DNA of 14,024 nt from JAWVZU01 sp033722075 (GCA_033722075.1 JAWVZU010000078.1:1-14024), one strand, 5' to 3'; numbered from the stretch's first letter, positions 1 to 6,633 are shown. Numbers and translations: made by a program. The notes: a model not told the origin generated them from the letters alone.

Positions 1-1
1 C

Positions 2-1207
2 GGCGGGTCGACACCGGCAGCCAGCCGAGGGCCCGACGGGGAACTCTGGTTCGCGACCTCCCGGGGCGCCGCAACGGTCCTGCCCTCGCAGGTCGACCAG
101 GCGCGCCTGACGGTCCGACCGCCCAGCATGGTCATCGAGGCACTGGAGGTCGACGGGACCCCGGTCGACGTGACCGAACGGGCACGAATCGTTCCCGGCA
201 CGCGTCACCTGGAGATTGCCTTTGCCGGCCTGATGCTGCGGGCGCCGGACCGGATCGACTATCGCTACCGACTGATCGGCTATGACGACGAGTGGTCGGC
301 GCCCACGCGCCTTCGTACGGCCCATTACACGAACCTGGACCCCGGGCCCTACGAGTTCCAGGTGCAGGCGGGCGTCGGCGGCGCCTGGGGAGAGGAGCTC
401 GCAACCCTCGCATTCCACGTCGAGCCGCATTTCTACGAGACGCGCTGGTTCTCAGGCCTGGTGGTCGCGACGGCCTTCGTCCTCCTCTGGGTCGGTGTGC
501 GGTGGCGCGTAGCCGACCTGCGGCGCCGCGCACAGTTTCTTGCCCGCGAGATTGCCGACCGGACCCGCGCCCTCCGCGACCGGACCCGCCAGCTCGAGAT
601 CGCGAACGAGGAGAAGCTCGACCTGCTTCGCGAACTGGAACGCCAGTCGCGTGCGTTCGAGAGGCAGGCGCGAGAAGACGCATTGACCGGACTGGCCAAT
701 AGGCGCCGATTCGACGAGCGCATGGCCCGGGCGTTCAAGAGCCTGCACAACATGGAATCAACGAAGCTCGCCGTGGCCATGCTGGACATCGATCACTTCA
801 AGCGGATCAACGACACCCATAGCCACCAGACCGGTGATGCCGTCCTGAAGGTGATCGGCAAGGAATTGCGACGGCTAGAAGCCGAAGGGCTGCTGGCGGC
901 GCGTTATGGCGGCGAAGAGTTTGCCCTGCTGTTCGACAACTGGAGCGGGCCGGAGGCGGCACGCCGCTGCGAGCGCCTGCGACAGACCATCGAGAGCACG
1001 GTGCTCGGGTTCATCCATCCGGACCTGCAGGTCACGATCAGCATCGGTATTTCGGATCGGACCGACCTGCCCAATCATGAGAAGATGATCAGCGATGCCG
1101 ACGACCAGCTCTACCTGGCCAAGAGAGCCGGTCGGAACCGGGTCTATTTCGACGGGCGACCGGTGGATTCGGGACCGGAGGAAATGGCAACGCAAAGCGC
1201 AGATTGA
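2..1207 (+). CDS. Sensor diguanylate cyclase (propeller end, Y_Y_Y, TM, GGDEF), 5' truncated by window
   Basis: The reading frame is open from base 2, so the gene starts upstream; the ATG at 128 is internal. The first ~42 codons (with GELWFATSRGA) look like the last blade of a two-component-regulator propeller. A Y_Y_Y domain follows, with key residues in DRIDYRYRLIGYDDEW and HYTNLDPGPYEFQV, at about visible residues 45-140. One membrane segment lies near residues 149-168, then a charged coiled-coil linker (~170-225) and a GGDEF domain with DALTGLANRR, metal-binding MLDIDHFKRIND and the active-site loop GGEEF (visible residues 303-307). It should make c-di-GMP from two GTP on the cytoplasmic side in response to a periplasmic ligand. 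The four residues five positions before GGEEF are AEGL, not RxxD, so the usual inhibitory I-site is missing. The domain call is secure; the ligand is unknown. Confidence 0.93.
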   Translation, partial: GGSTPAASRGPDGELWFATSRGAATVLPSQVDQARLTVRPPSMVIEALEVDGTPVDVTERARIVPGTRHLEIAFAGLMLRAPDRIDYRYRLIGYDDEWSAPTRLRTAHYTNLDPGPYEFQVQAGVGGAWGEELATLAFHVEPHFYETRWFSGLVVATAFVLLWVGVRWRVADLRRRAQFLAREIADRTRALRDRTRQLEIANEEKLDLLRELERQSRAFERQAREDALTGLANRRRFDERMARAFKSLHNMESTKLAVAMLDIDHFKRINDTHSHQTGDAVLKVIGKELRRLEAEGLLAARYGGEEFALLFDNWSGPEAARRCERLRQTIESTVLGFIHPDLQVTISIGISDRTDLPNHEKMISDADDQLYLAKRAGRNRVYFDGRPVDSGPEEMATQSAD

Positions 1208-1232
1208 TGCGCCGTAGCGGGGTTGCTATAGT
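1204..1232 (+). promoter_or_regulatory. Candidate sigma70 promoter for rne
   Basis: TTGATG (1204-1209) and TATAGT (1227-1232) are separated by exactly 17 nt. A TGC triplet directly before the -10 makes it an extended -10 element. The -35 box overlaps the stop codon of the upstream cyclase. Transcription would start near 1239, giving an rne leader of about 230 nt. A long leader fits the RNase E family: E. coli rne has a ~360-nt leader through which the enzyme represses its own mRNA. The promoter match is direct; leader autoregulation here is inference. Confidence 0.6.
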
Positions 1233-1456
1233 TCCGCTTCGAGCCTGCATCTCCAGCAGTCCTTCCCTCGGAGCGGCCGTAAGTTTCTGTTTTGCCGATC
1301 GTGTGGCCCCGAGTCCTGACGCGCAGCCTGCCGGCAGACTGTCCGGAAGCAAGGTTCAGCTTGATTTCACGCTGGTGCCGCAGTGTCGGGTCCAGCCTAT
1401 AAAAAAGGATACGCGCGCTCCCTGATCATTTGCGTCAAGACCGGGTCGAGCGCGCC

Positions 1457-1460
1457 AGGA
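1457..1460 (+). promoter_or_regulatory. Ribosome binding site that fixes the rne start
   Basis: AGGA lies 8 nt before the ATG at 1469. The frame is also open from a TTG at 1430, but the 13 extra residues (rich in R and T) have no counterpart in known RNase E. The ATG at 1469 gives MKRMLINATQ, the same N-terminus as E. coli RNase E. Confidence 0.65.
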
Positions 1461-1468
1461 CGACAACA

Positions 1469-3712
1469 ATGAAAAGAATGCTGATCAACGCGACTCAGCC
1501 AGAAGAGTTGCGCGTAGCGATCGTGGATGGGCAAACCCTCTACGATCTCGATATCGAAGTTCCCTCCCGGGAGCAGAAAAAGGCCAACATCTACAAGGGC
1601 CGCGTGACCCGGGTCGAACCCAGTCTGGACGCCTGTTTCGTCGACTACGGCGCAGATCGTCACGGATTCCTCCCCCTCAAGGAAATCTCCTCGGAATATT
1701 TCTCCGACCAGGCTCGCAACAGCCCGGGGAAAGCCAGCATCAAGGATGCCATCAAGGAAGGCCAGGAAGTGGTCGTGCAGGTGGAGAAGGAAGAGCGAGG
1801 CAACAAGGGCGCCGCGCTGACCACCTTCGTGAGTCTTGCCGGTCGGTACCTGGTCCTGATGCCCAACAATCCCCGTGCCGGTGGCGTATCCAGGCGTGTC
1901 GAGGGGGAGGACCGGCAGCAGCTCCGGGAGACGATCAAGAACCTCGATCTGCCCGACGGCATGGGACTGATCGTGCGGACCGCCGGCGTCGGCCGCGACC
2001 AGGAAGAATTGCAGTGGGACCTCGATTACCTGCAGCAACTCTGGAAGGCCATCCTGGGTGCCGCCGAGGAGCGCAAGGCGCCTTTCCTGATCTACCAGGA
2101 AAGCAGCCTCATCATTCGTGCGTTGCGGGATTACCTTCGCTCGGATATCGGCGAGATTCTCATCGATCACGAGGGCATGTGCCAGGACGCGCGGGAGTTC
2201 ATGCAGCAGGTGATGCCGCACAACCTGCGCAAGCTCAAGCTCTACTCCGATCCCACGCCCCTTTTCTCCCGCTTCCAGATCGAGAGCCAGATTGAATCCG
2301 CTTTCGCACGTGAGGTCCAGCTGACCTCGGGCGGATCCATCGTGGTGGATCACACGGAAGCCATGATCTCCATCGACATCAACTCCGCGCGGGCCACCAA
2401 AGGCGGCGATATCGAGGAGACGGCCCTGATGACCAACCTTGAGGCCGCGGAGGAGATTGCACGCCAGCTGCGGATTCGTGACCTCGGCGGGCTGGTGGTC
2501 ATCGATTTCATCGACATGATGGACAACAAGAACCAGCGCAAGGTGGAGGAGCGGTTGCGCCAGTCGCTGCGGCTTGATCGCGCGCGGACCCAGATCGGCC
2601 GGATCTCCCGCTTCGGCCTCATGGAAATGTCGCGGCAGCGGCTGCGACCCTCGCTGGAGGAGTCGAGCCAGAATGTCTGCCCGCGCTGCCAGGGTCACGG
2701 ATTCATTCGCAGTGTCGAGTCGCTGGCCCTGTCCGTACTCCGTCTCGTCGAAGAAGAGGTGATGAAGGAGTTCACGGGCGAAGTGATCGCCCTGGTGCCG
2801 CCGAAGGTCGCGAATTTCCTGCTCAACGAAAAGCGCCATTCCATTGCCCTCATCGAGCAACGTCACCGGGTGCCGGTGATGATCATTGCCAACCAGTACA
2901 TGGAAACGCCCAATTTCGAGATTCAGCGCGTCCGCCGCCAGGATCTCCGCCTGGACAGCGACCCCAGCTACAAGCTGGTCCAGGAGCCGGAGCCCGAGGT
3001 GGTGGCGAGCAATTCGGCCCAGGGCCTTCAGGCGAGCGAGGCCCCGGCCGTGGCGAGAATCGCGCCTCCGCAGGCGCCGGCGCCCAGCCGCGAGGAGCAG
3101 CAGCAGGAGGCGGAAGAGGCCGGCGTCGGCGTCATGGGCTGGCTGAAGAAGGTATTCGGTGGCGGAAACGTCGAGGAACAACCGGAGAAGCCGAAGAAAC
3201 CCGCTGCTCGCGGAGACAAATCTGACTCCAGCAAGCCCAACGGGCAAAGCGGCTCCGATGACCGGCAACCGCGCTCGAAACACCCGTCGCAACGTCGCAC
3301 CACCAAGAAGACCGGGGGTGGGCCGCGAAAGAAAAAGGCGCAGGCGAAGAAGAAGACGGGGAAGAAGCGCCAGAGCAAGCAGGCAGAGACAGCCGAAGCC
3401 GGCGGAGACGGACAACAGAAGAACGAGCGCGGGGGACGGCGCCGGCGTCGAGGCGGTCGGCGGGGTCGTGGCGGGCGAAAGCCCCAGCAGCAGGAGGCCG
3501 GTAGCCAGCAATCCGGTAGCCAATCCAACGAGACGCCCAAGTCAAGCCCGGGCGATTCGAAGCCGGAAAGCAAGTCGAATGAAGGACCCGGCGGCAAGGA
3601 CCAGCAGTCGAGCGCCCCGGCGAAAGCGCCGTCCGAAAAGTCGGAACAATCGGGGTCCGGCAATGATTCCGGCAAGGCGGCGCCGGAGCAGCGTACTGGA
3701 ACCTCCGACTGA
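1469..3712 (+). CDS. rne: Ribonuclease E
   Basis: Endoribonuclease of bulk mRNA decay and of rRNA, tRNA and sRNA processing, the scaffold of the degradosome at the inner membrane. The protein is 747 aa. The N-terminus MKRMLINATQPEELRVAIVDG, the S1 domain (~35-120) and the DNase I-like domain align without gaps at the key sites with E. coli: catalytic D303 (in SIDINSARA) and D346 (in VIDFIDM), and zinc-link C404 and C407 (CPRC). Near residues 555-566 the segment MGWLKKVFGGG looks like the amphipathic membrane-targeting helix (segment A, residues ~565-585 in E. coli). The rest is low complexity and very basic, with an Arg-rich block (RRRRRGGRRGRGGR) typical of an RNA-binding region, then a Ser/Gln/Lys tail. 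The C-terminal scaffold is ~310 residues shorter than in E. coli, so the partner-binding sites probably differ. RNase G is excluded by the long tail and MTS-like helix. Confidence 0.97.
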   Translation: MKRMLINATQPEELRVAIVDGQTLYDLDIEVPSREQKKANIYKGRVTRVEPSLDACFVDYGADRHGFLPLKEISSEYFSDQARNSPGKASIKDAIKEGQEVVVQVEKEERGNKGAALTTFVSLAGRYLVLMPNNPRAGGVSRRVEGEDRQQLRETIKNLDLPDGMGLIVRTAGVGRDQEELQWDLDYLQQLWKAILGAAEERKAPFLIYQESSLIIRALRDYLRSDIGEILIDHEGMCQDAREFMQQVMPHNLRKLKLYSDPTPLFSRFQIESQIESAFAREVQLTSGGSIVVDHTEAMISIDINSARATKGGDIEETALMTNLEAAEEIARQLRIRDLGGLVVIDFIDMMDNKNQRKVEERLRQSLRLDRARTQIGRISRFGLMEMSRQRLRPSLEESSQNVCPRCQGHGFIRSVESLALSVLRLVEEEVMKEFTGEVIALVPPKVANFLLNEKRHSIALIEQRHRVPVMIIANQYMETPNFEIQRVRRQDLRLDSDPSYKLVQEPEPEVVASNSAQGLQASEAPAVARIAPPQAPAPSREEQQQEAEEAGVGVMGWLKKVFGGGNVEEQPEKPKKPAARGDKSDSSKPNGQSGSDDRQPRSKHPSQRRTTKKTGGGPRKKKAQAKKKTGKKRQSKQAETAEAGGDGQQKNERGGRRRRRGGRRGRGGRKPQQQEAGSQQSGSQSNETPKSSPGDSKPESKSNEGPGGKDQQSSAPAKAPSEKSEQSGSGNDSGKAAPEQRTGTSD

Positions 3713-3772
3713 CGCTCGCTACCATGATCCCGATGGAACGCCTTTAAGCGCTGACCACAGCGGGGGTGCGGC

Positions 3773-4414
3773 ATGATTCGCCTGGTTCTGGTCGACGACC
3801 ACGATATTGTTCGGACCGGCATCTCCTACATCATCGAGAAGGAAGCCGACATCGAGATCGTGGGCGAAGCCGGTGATGGAGAAAAAGGGCTGCAGCTCAT
3901 CCGGGAACTCAAGCCGGATGTGGTGCTGATGGACGTCAACATGCCGAATCTGGGCGGTGTGGAGGCCACTCGCCGAATCCACGGCTCCATGCCGGACGTG
4001 AAGGTGATCATCTTGACCGTCCATTCGGAGGCGCCCTTCCCTACCCGGCTGCTGGACGCCGGCGCCATGGGCTACCTGACCAAGGGTTGTGCGGCGGAAG
4101 ACCTCCTCGCTGCGATCCGCAGCGTAAACCGGGGACAGCGGTACATCGGCAAGGACATCGCCCAGCGCCTCGCGCTGAGCCTGCTTCCGGGTGCAGACCG
4201 GAGTCCCTTCGACGAACTGTCGGCGCGCGAGATGGAGATCATGATGATGCTGGTGGACGGTGCCGACGGAAACACCATCGCCGAAGCCCTGGCCCTGAGC
4301 CCGAAGACCATCAGCACCTACAAGTACCGGATCTGGGAGAAGCTCGGCGTCAACAACGATGTGGAACTGACCCATCTTGCGATCCGCCACGGAATCACGG
4401 ATTCTAATTCGTAG
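3773..4414 (+). CDS. uvrY: UvrY/GacA-family response regulator
   Basis: A 213-aa two-component response regulator. The receiver domain (~1-120) has the acidic pocket VDDH (D8, D9), the phospho-acceptor D54 in VVLMDVNMP, and the conserved T and K sites (ILTVHSE, YLTKG). A LuxR-type helix-turn-helix covers ~145-205 (LSAREMEIMMML and SPKTISTYKYRIWEKLGV). VELTHLAIRHG near the end and IRSVxxGQRYI are hallmarks of UvrY/GacA/SirA. In related bacteria the BarA/GacS kinase phosphorylates it and it activates the sRNAs that sequester CsrA/RsmA. It begins 60 bp after rne on the same strand and may be co-transcribed; the Shine-Dalgarno is weak (GGGGG). In many gammaproteobacteria uvrC follows directly, but here it does not. 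The stop codon TAG lies inside a REP-like repeat. The symbol gacA would be equally valid. Confidence 0.93.
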   Translation: MIRLVLVDDHDIVRTGISYIIEKEADIEIVGEAGDGEKGLQLIRELKPDVVLMDVNMPNLGGVEATRRIHGSMPDVKVIILTVHSEAPFPTRLLDAGAMGYLTKGCAAEDLLAAIRSVNRGQRYIGKDIAQRLALSLLPGADRSPFDELSAREMEIMMMLVDGADGNTIAEALALSPKTISTYKYRIWEKLGVNNDVELTHLAIRHGITDSNS

Positions 4415-4422
4415 GAGCGGCG
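4411..4422 (+). repeat. REP-like repeat copy 1 (GTAGGAGCGGCG)
   Basis: This 12-nt sequence recurs exactly at 4446-4457, 35 nt later. It resembles the GTAGGAGC... core of extragenic palindromic repeats known from Pseudomonas and Xanthomonas-type genomes. The copy overlaps the end of uvrY and supplies its TAG stop (4412-4414). Confidence 0.6.
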
Positions 4423-4440
4423 ACCCGATTGATCTCCATT

Positions 4441-4478
4441 GCGCCGTAGGAGCGGCGCGTCAGCGGGTCGGAGACCCG
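4441..4478 (+). repeat. REP-like repeat copy 2 and following hairpin
   Basis: The second copy of the 12-mer (4446-4457) sits within a palindrome: GCGCCG (4441-4446) pairs with CGGCGC (4453-4458) around a 6-nt loop. It is followed by a second hairpin, CGGGTC (4464-4469) with GACCCG (4473-4478) around a 3-nt loop. No T tract follows, so this is not a classical terminator for uvrY, though paired hairpins of this kind can protect mRNA 3' ends. Confidence 0.55.
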
Positions 4479-4508
4479 AGTACAGGGATGTACGAGTCAA
4501 AACCAGCA

Positions 4509-4539
4509 GGGACACGGTCTCCGATCGAAGCGATACAAT
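4509..4539 (+). promoter_or_regulatory. Candidate promoter of tRNA-Ser
   Basis: TACAAT (4534-4539) is a good -10 box about 48 nt before the tRNA. It is followed by a GC-rich discriminator (CCGGGC), typical of stringently controlled stable-RNA promoters. The -35 is poor: GGGACA at 4509-4514 gives a long 19-nt spacer. A small hairpin, CGGGC (4541-4545) with GCCCG (4556-4560), lies in the presumed leader. Confidence 0.4.
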
Positions 4540-4586
4540 CCGGGCAAATCTCGAAGCCCGAACCAACAAAAGCCCACCCAACATGC

Positions 4587-4676
4587 GGAGGGGTGGCAGA
4601 GCGGTTGAATGCACTGGTCTTGAAAACCAGCAGGGGTTAGCGCCCCTCGTGGGTTCGAATCCCACCCCCTCCGCCA
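4587..4676 (+). tRNA. tRNA-Ser (anticodon UGA)
   Basis: A 90-nt class II tRNA with encoded CCA (4674-4676). The acceptor stem is GGAGGGG (4587-4593) with CCCCTCC (4666-4672) and discriminator G4673. The anticodon stem is CTGGT/ACCAG around the loop CTTGAAA, with anticodon TGA at 4621-4623. The long variable arm has a 5-bp stem (4632-4636 with 4643-4647), diagnostic of Ser/Leu/Tyr tRNAs. The T stem GTGGG/CCCAC encloses TTCGAAT (4654-4660). It reads UCN serine codons. Its 3' end is partly duplicated downstream. Confidence 0.97.
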
Positions 4677-4680
4677 ATTC
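4666..4680 (+). repeat. tRNA 3'-end direct repeat, copy 1
   Basis: The last 11 nt of tRNA-Ser plus four following bases (CCCCTCCGCCAATTC) recur without mismatch at 4852-4866, exactly 186 bp downstream. Confidence 0.85.
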
Positions 4681-4686
4681 AAATCG

Positions 4687-4714
4687 CAGACGGCAGATTG
4701 CAGACAACAGATGG
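4687..4714 (+). repeat. CAGNNNN heptamer array after the tRNA
   Basis: CAG occurs at 4687, 4694, 4701 and 4708, a perfect 7-nt period over four units; three of the four variable positions differ between units. A second array with the same rule follows the downstream copy of the tRNA end. Function unknown. Confidence 0.7.
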
Positions 4715-4739
4715 AGTCTTAACCAAAGGCTCGTGCGTC

Positions 4740-4805
4740 CGCGGGTGGGTGAGATCCCGCGCGCCGGAGGCTGTGGGTTCGATTAGATCGTCGGGAACGA
4801 TCTAA
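4740..4805 (+). other. Two hairpins and a T-arm-like sequence between the tRNA-end repeats
   Basis: CGCGGG (4740-4745) pairs with CCCGCG (4756-4761). GTGGGTTCGA (4773-4782) matches the T-arm half of the nearby tRNA-Ser, as though a second tRNA 3' half had decayed. It is followed at once by a perfect 9-bp stem, TTAGATCGT (4783-4791) with ACGATCTAA (4797-4805), around the 5-nt loop CGGGA. No T tract follows on either strand. Confidence 0.6.
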
Positions 4806-4851
4806 CGCGACCAGCGGGAGCCCGGCGGGACAGGCACATGGACGTACCTCA

Positions 4852-4866
4852 CCCCTCCGCCAATTC
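4852..4866 (+). repeat. tRNA 3'-end direct repeat, copy 2
   Basis: Exact 15-nt copy of 4666-4680 (end of the acceptor stem, discriminator, CCA and ATTC). No complete tRNA precedes it. With the T-arm-like stretch at 4773-4782 it could be the remains of a second tRNA-Ser split by a hairpin-bearing insertion, or a repeat unit of the rtT type. Confidence 0.8.
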
Positions 4867-4901
4867 CAGGTATCAGGCACCAGAAATCAGGTATCAGAAC
4901 G
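4867..4901 (+). repeat. Second CAGNNNN heptamer array
   Basis: CAG recurs at 4867, 4874, 4881, 4888 and 4895, again with a strict 7-nt period. The unit CAGGTAT occurs twice. The array begins directly after the second tRNA-end copy. The next ~100 nt up to the end of the carotenoid oxygenase gene (5000) hold nothing I recognise; this is the meeting point of the plus-strand and minus-strand gene blocks. Confidence 0.7.
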
Positions 4902-4999
4902 CCGCCAAGGGTTTTCCCAGGATCATCCCTGAGAATCTTCCTTTCCCTCGGAAGCGCGCTCGGTGGGCGCGTAGTGGTCCTCACCGGTGCATGAGCGCC

Positions 5000-6415
5000 T
5001 CATCGCCCCGGGATCCAGCAGCCGTGCAGGCCAAGGGGAACCGGCCGGTCGTACCAGACGCGGCCAATGGGCTGCTCCTCGGCGGAGGCGCCGTCCCAGA
5101 TGGCCAGGTGGGTGGCACCGGCATTCACGTCCCAGACCAGGGCCATGATCCATACATCGCGCTCGTCCTCTCCCCGGGGAACAACCTCCGGCTCTCCGAT
5201 CGCGCAGCGCTCACCCGCGGTTTTCCAGTCGACATCGCCGGTCTCGTTGTCGAAGCAGACCAGCCGGTCCCACCATCCCCTTTGCTGGTTTTCGGGGAGC
5301 TGGGCCGCCATCCAGCAATAGCGGCTGGGCCGGGCATCGAAGCGGGGATTGCTGCGTGGGAACTCGCATCCCTGTCGCCAGCGTTCCTCCCACTTGGCCT
5401 GACCGCGCCGGGGATCCAGGGTCCCGCGCACGTAACTCGGCTCGTAAGGCCGGTCGGGTGGACCATCTGGATCCTGCCAGATCACCGAGCTGGCAAAGTC
5501 GGGGTAACGGATGAGATCGAGCTCGATCCGATCGTCGCCGTCTCGCTCCCAGGCCTTCGCTACGTGCCAGAAGAAGAATGGCTCGGTGATGAAACGGTGG
5601 CTTACTGCCCCGTCGTCGAGCGAGATCATGACGATCTCCGTTCCCCGCTCCGGTTGCCATTCAAGGCTTCCGGCATAGGAACCTCTCCACAGCATCTTCA
5701 AAGAAGAGGTCCACAGCGGTGTGAGCACCACAATGGCATGATGCTCCGTGACGGCGAAATCGTGCAGCTCGGTAACGCCGGGAAGCCGAATTTCGCACAA
5801 TCGCTGCGGCGGTGCCTGATCGGGAAAAGCGTAGAGATCCAGGTACACTCTGGGGCCTATGCGCTCGCCGACGAAGTAGGTGGTCTGGCGCGACGGAACT
5901 CGGTGGAAGTGGGCGTGCAGCGCTCCCCGCAGCACGCCTCCGAGGTCGGTCTCACCGCGACTATCGAGTTCGTCGAGCCCCACTTCGACTGGCAAGGTCC
6001 CCTCCATGAGGGCAAGCAGCTCACGCCGATGTGGCGTAACGTTGACGTTGGCAAGGTTGCGGAGCGGCGAGGCGCCAAAGAGGGCGGCCAGTCGCTCTCG
6101 AACGCCGCCCTTTTGCGCGAAGGCCATGTGGTGTGCGCGCCCCTCGATATGTTCATCGACGGTGGGTGAGTGGATGAAACGAAGGGCTCCGCGCGCCTCC
6201 TCGGCGCCCAGACGAACAGCCCGCAGCGCTCCCAGGCCGTCGAACCAGTGCGAGGCATCAACCCGGCTCCAGTTGGCAGGCCCATTCTGCACGTAGGTTC
6301 CGATCAGCTCCGCAGGAATCCGTCCCTCTACCCGCAGCGGCTCGAATCCCTGCTCGCTATCGAGCGCGGGTAACGGCTCGAGCAGCGGCCCGGCTTTGAA
6401 GTTTGTGTCCTGCAT
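5000..6415 (-). CDS. Carotenoid oxygenase family protein (RPE65/CCD superfamily)
   Basis: A 471-aa non-haem iron dioxygenase that cleaves a C=C bond in carotenoids, apocarotenoids or stilbenes; the substrate cannot be read from sequence. The four iron-binding histidines of the seven-bladed propeller can be assigned: H169 (LHAHFHR), H218 (ELHDFAVTEHH), H284 (FFWHVAKAWE) and H464 (GLHGCW, just before the C-terminus as usual). The N-terminal signature GTYVQNGPAN...HWFDG is present, although the usual HWFDGDGM reads HWFDGLGA here. Length is normal for the bacterial family. The frame is open to 6556, but the ATG at 6415 has an AAGGAG 5 nt upstream and starts just before the family homology, so I place the start there. 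No carotenoid biosynthesis gene is nearby. Confidence 0.9.
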   Translation of the reverse strand: MQDTNFKAGPLLEPLPALDSEQGFEPLRVEGRIPAELIGTYVQNGPANWSRVDASHWFDGLGALRAVRLGAEEARGALRFIHSPTVDEHIEGRAHHMAFAQKGGVRERLAALFGASPLRNLANVNVTPHRRELLALMEGTLPVEVGLDELDSRGETDLGGVLRGALHAHFHRVPSRQTTYFVGERIGPRVYLDLYAFPDQAPPQRLCEIRLPGVTELHDFAVTEHHAIVVLTPLWTSSLKMLWRGSYAGSLEWQPERGTEIVMISLDDGAVSHRFITEPFFFWHVAKAWERDGDDRIELDLIRYPDFASSVIWQDPDGPPDRPYEPSYVRGTLDPRRGQAKWEERWRQGCEFPRSNPRFDARPSRYCWMAAQLPENQQRGWWDRLVCFDNETGDVDWKTAGERCAIGEPEVVPRGEDERDVWIMALVWDVNAGATHLAIWDGASAEEQPIGRVWYDRPVPLGLHGCWIPGR

Positions 6416-6420
6416 CGTGA

Positions 6421-6426
6421 CTCCTT
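6421..6426 (-). promoter_or_regulatory. Strong Shine-Dalgarno of the carotenoid oxygenase gene
   Basis: AAGGAG on the minus strand, 5 nt before the ATG at 6415. It decides against the 47-codon-longer start at 6556. Confidence 0.75.
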
Positions 6427-6633
6427 GTTCTGGGCCTGGGTATAGGAAGCACGTCACTGCTGTTCGCGCTTCTTGGGCAAGCATCTCCCGGATGCTAGCA
6501 TGCGCCCGCAGCCCCCCTGCCCGCTTTGTGATTTGCGCTGATAAACACCCCAGCAATCAAATGCGCGGTAGAGACTCACCCCATGCAGGAACTTCTGACC
6601 GATCTTTTCGGCCCAGCGCCGTAAGTTTTCGAT
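6427..6633 (-). other. Leader of the carotenoid oxygenase gene, unassigned
   Basis: Between the TolB-like remnant and the carotenoid oxygenase RBS. The frame leaving the remnant stays open (IENLRRWAEKIGQKF..., then ...YRAFDCWGVYQRKS) but I do not recognise this stretch and it does not resemble the TolB-like continuation. It may be a promoter region or debris of another gene. No convincing -35/-10 pair was found. Confidence 0.35.

Noticed and set aside
1204..1425. A 73-codon plus-strand frame between the cyclase and rne
   Set aside because: No RBS or recognisable motif, Ser/Pro/Ala-rich by composition, and it overlaps the putative rne promoter and leader.
1397..3523. A 708-codon open frame antisense to rne
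   Set aside because: It is the exact mirror of a highly conserved RNase E frame in high-GC DNA, is Leu/Arg-rich and matches no family; RNase E explains the constraint.
4666..4866. The 15-bp tRNA-end duplication as attL/attR of a live integrative element
   Set aside because: Only 186 bp lie between the copies and no integrase or phage gene is present in the window; an old scar remains possible.
4838..6169. A 443-codon plus-strand frame opposite the carotenoid oxygenase
   Set aside because: Shadow of the minus-strand gene, whose four histidines, RBS and length fit a known family; the plus-strand frame also starts inside the tRNA-end repeat region.
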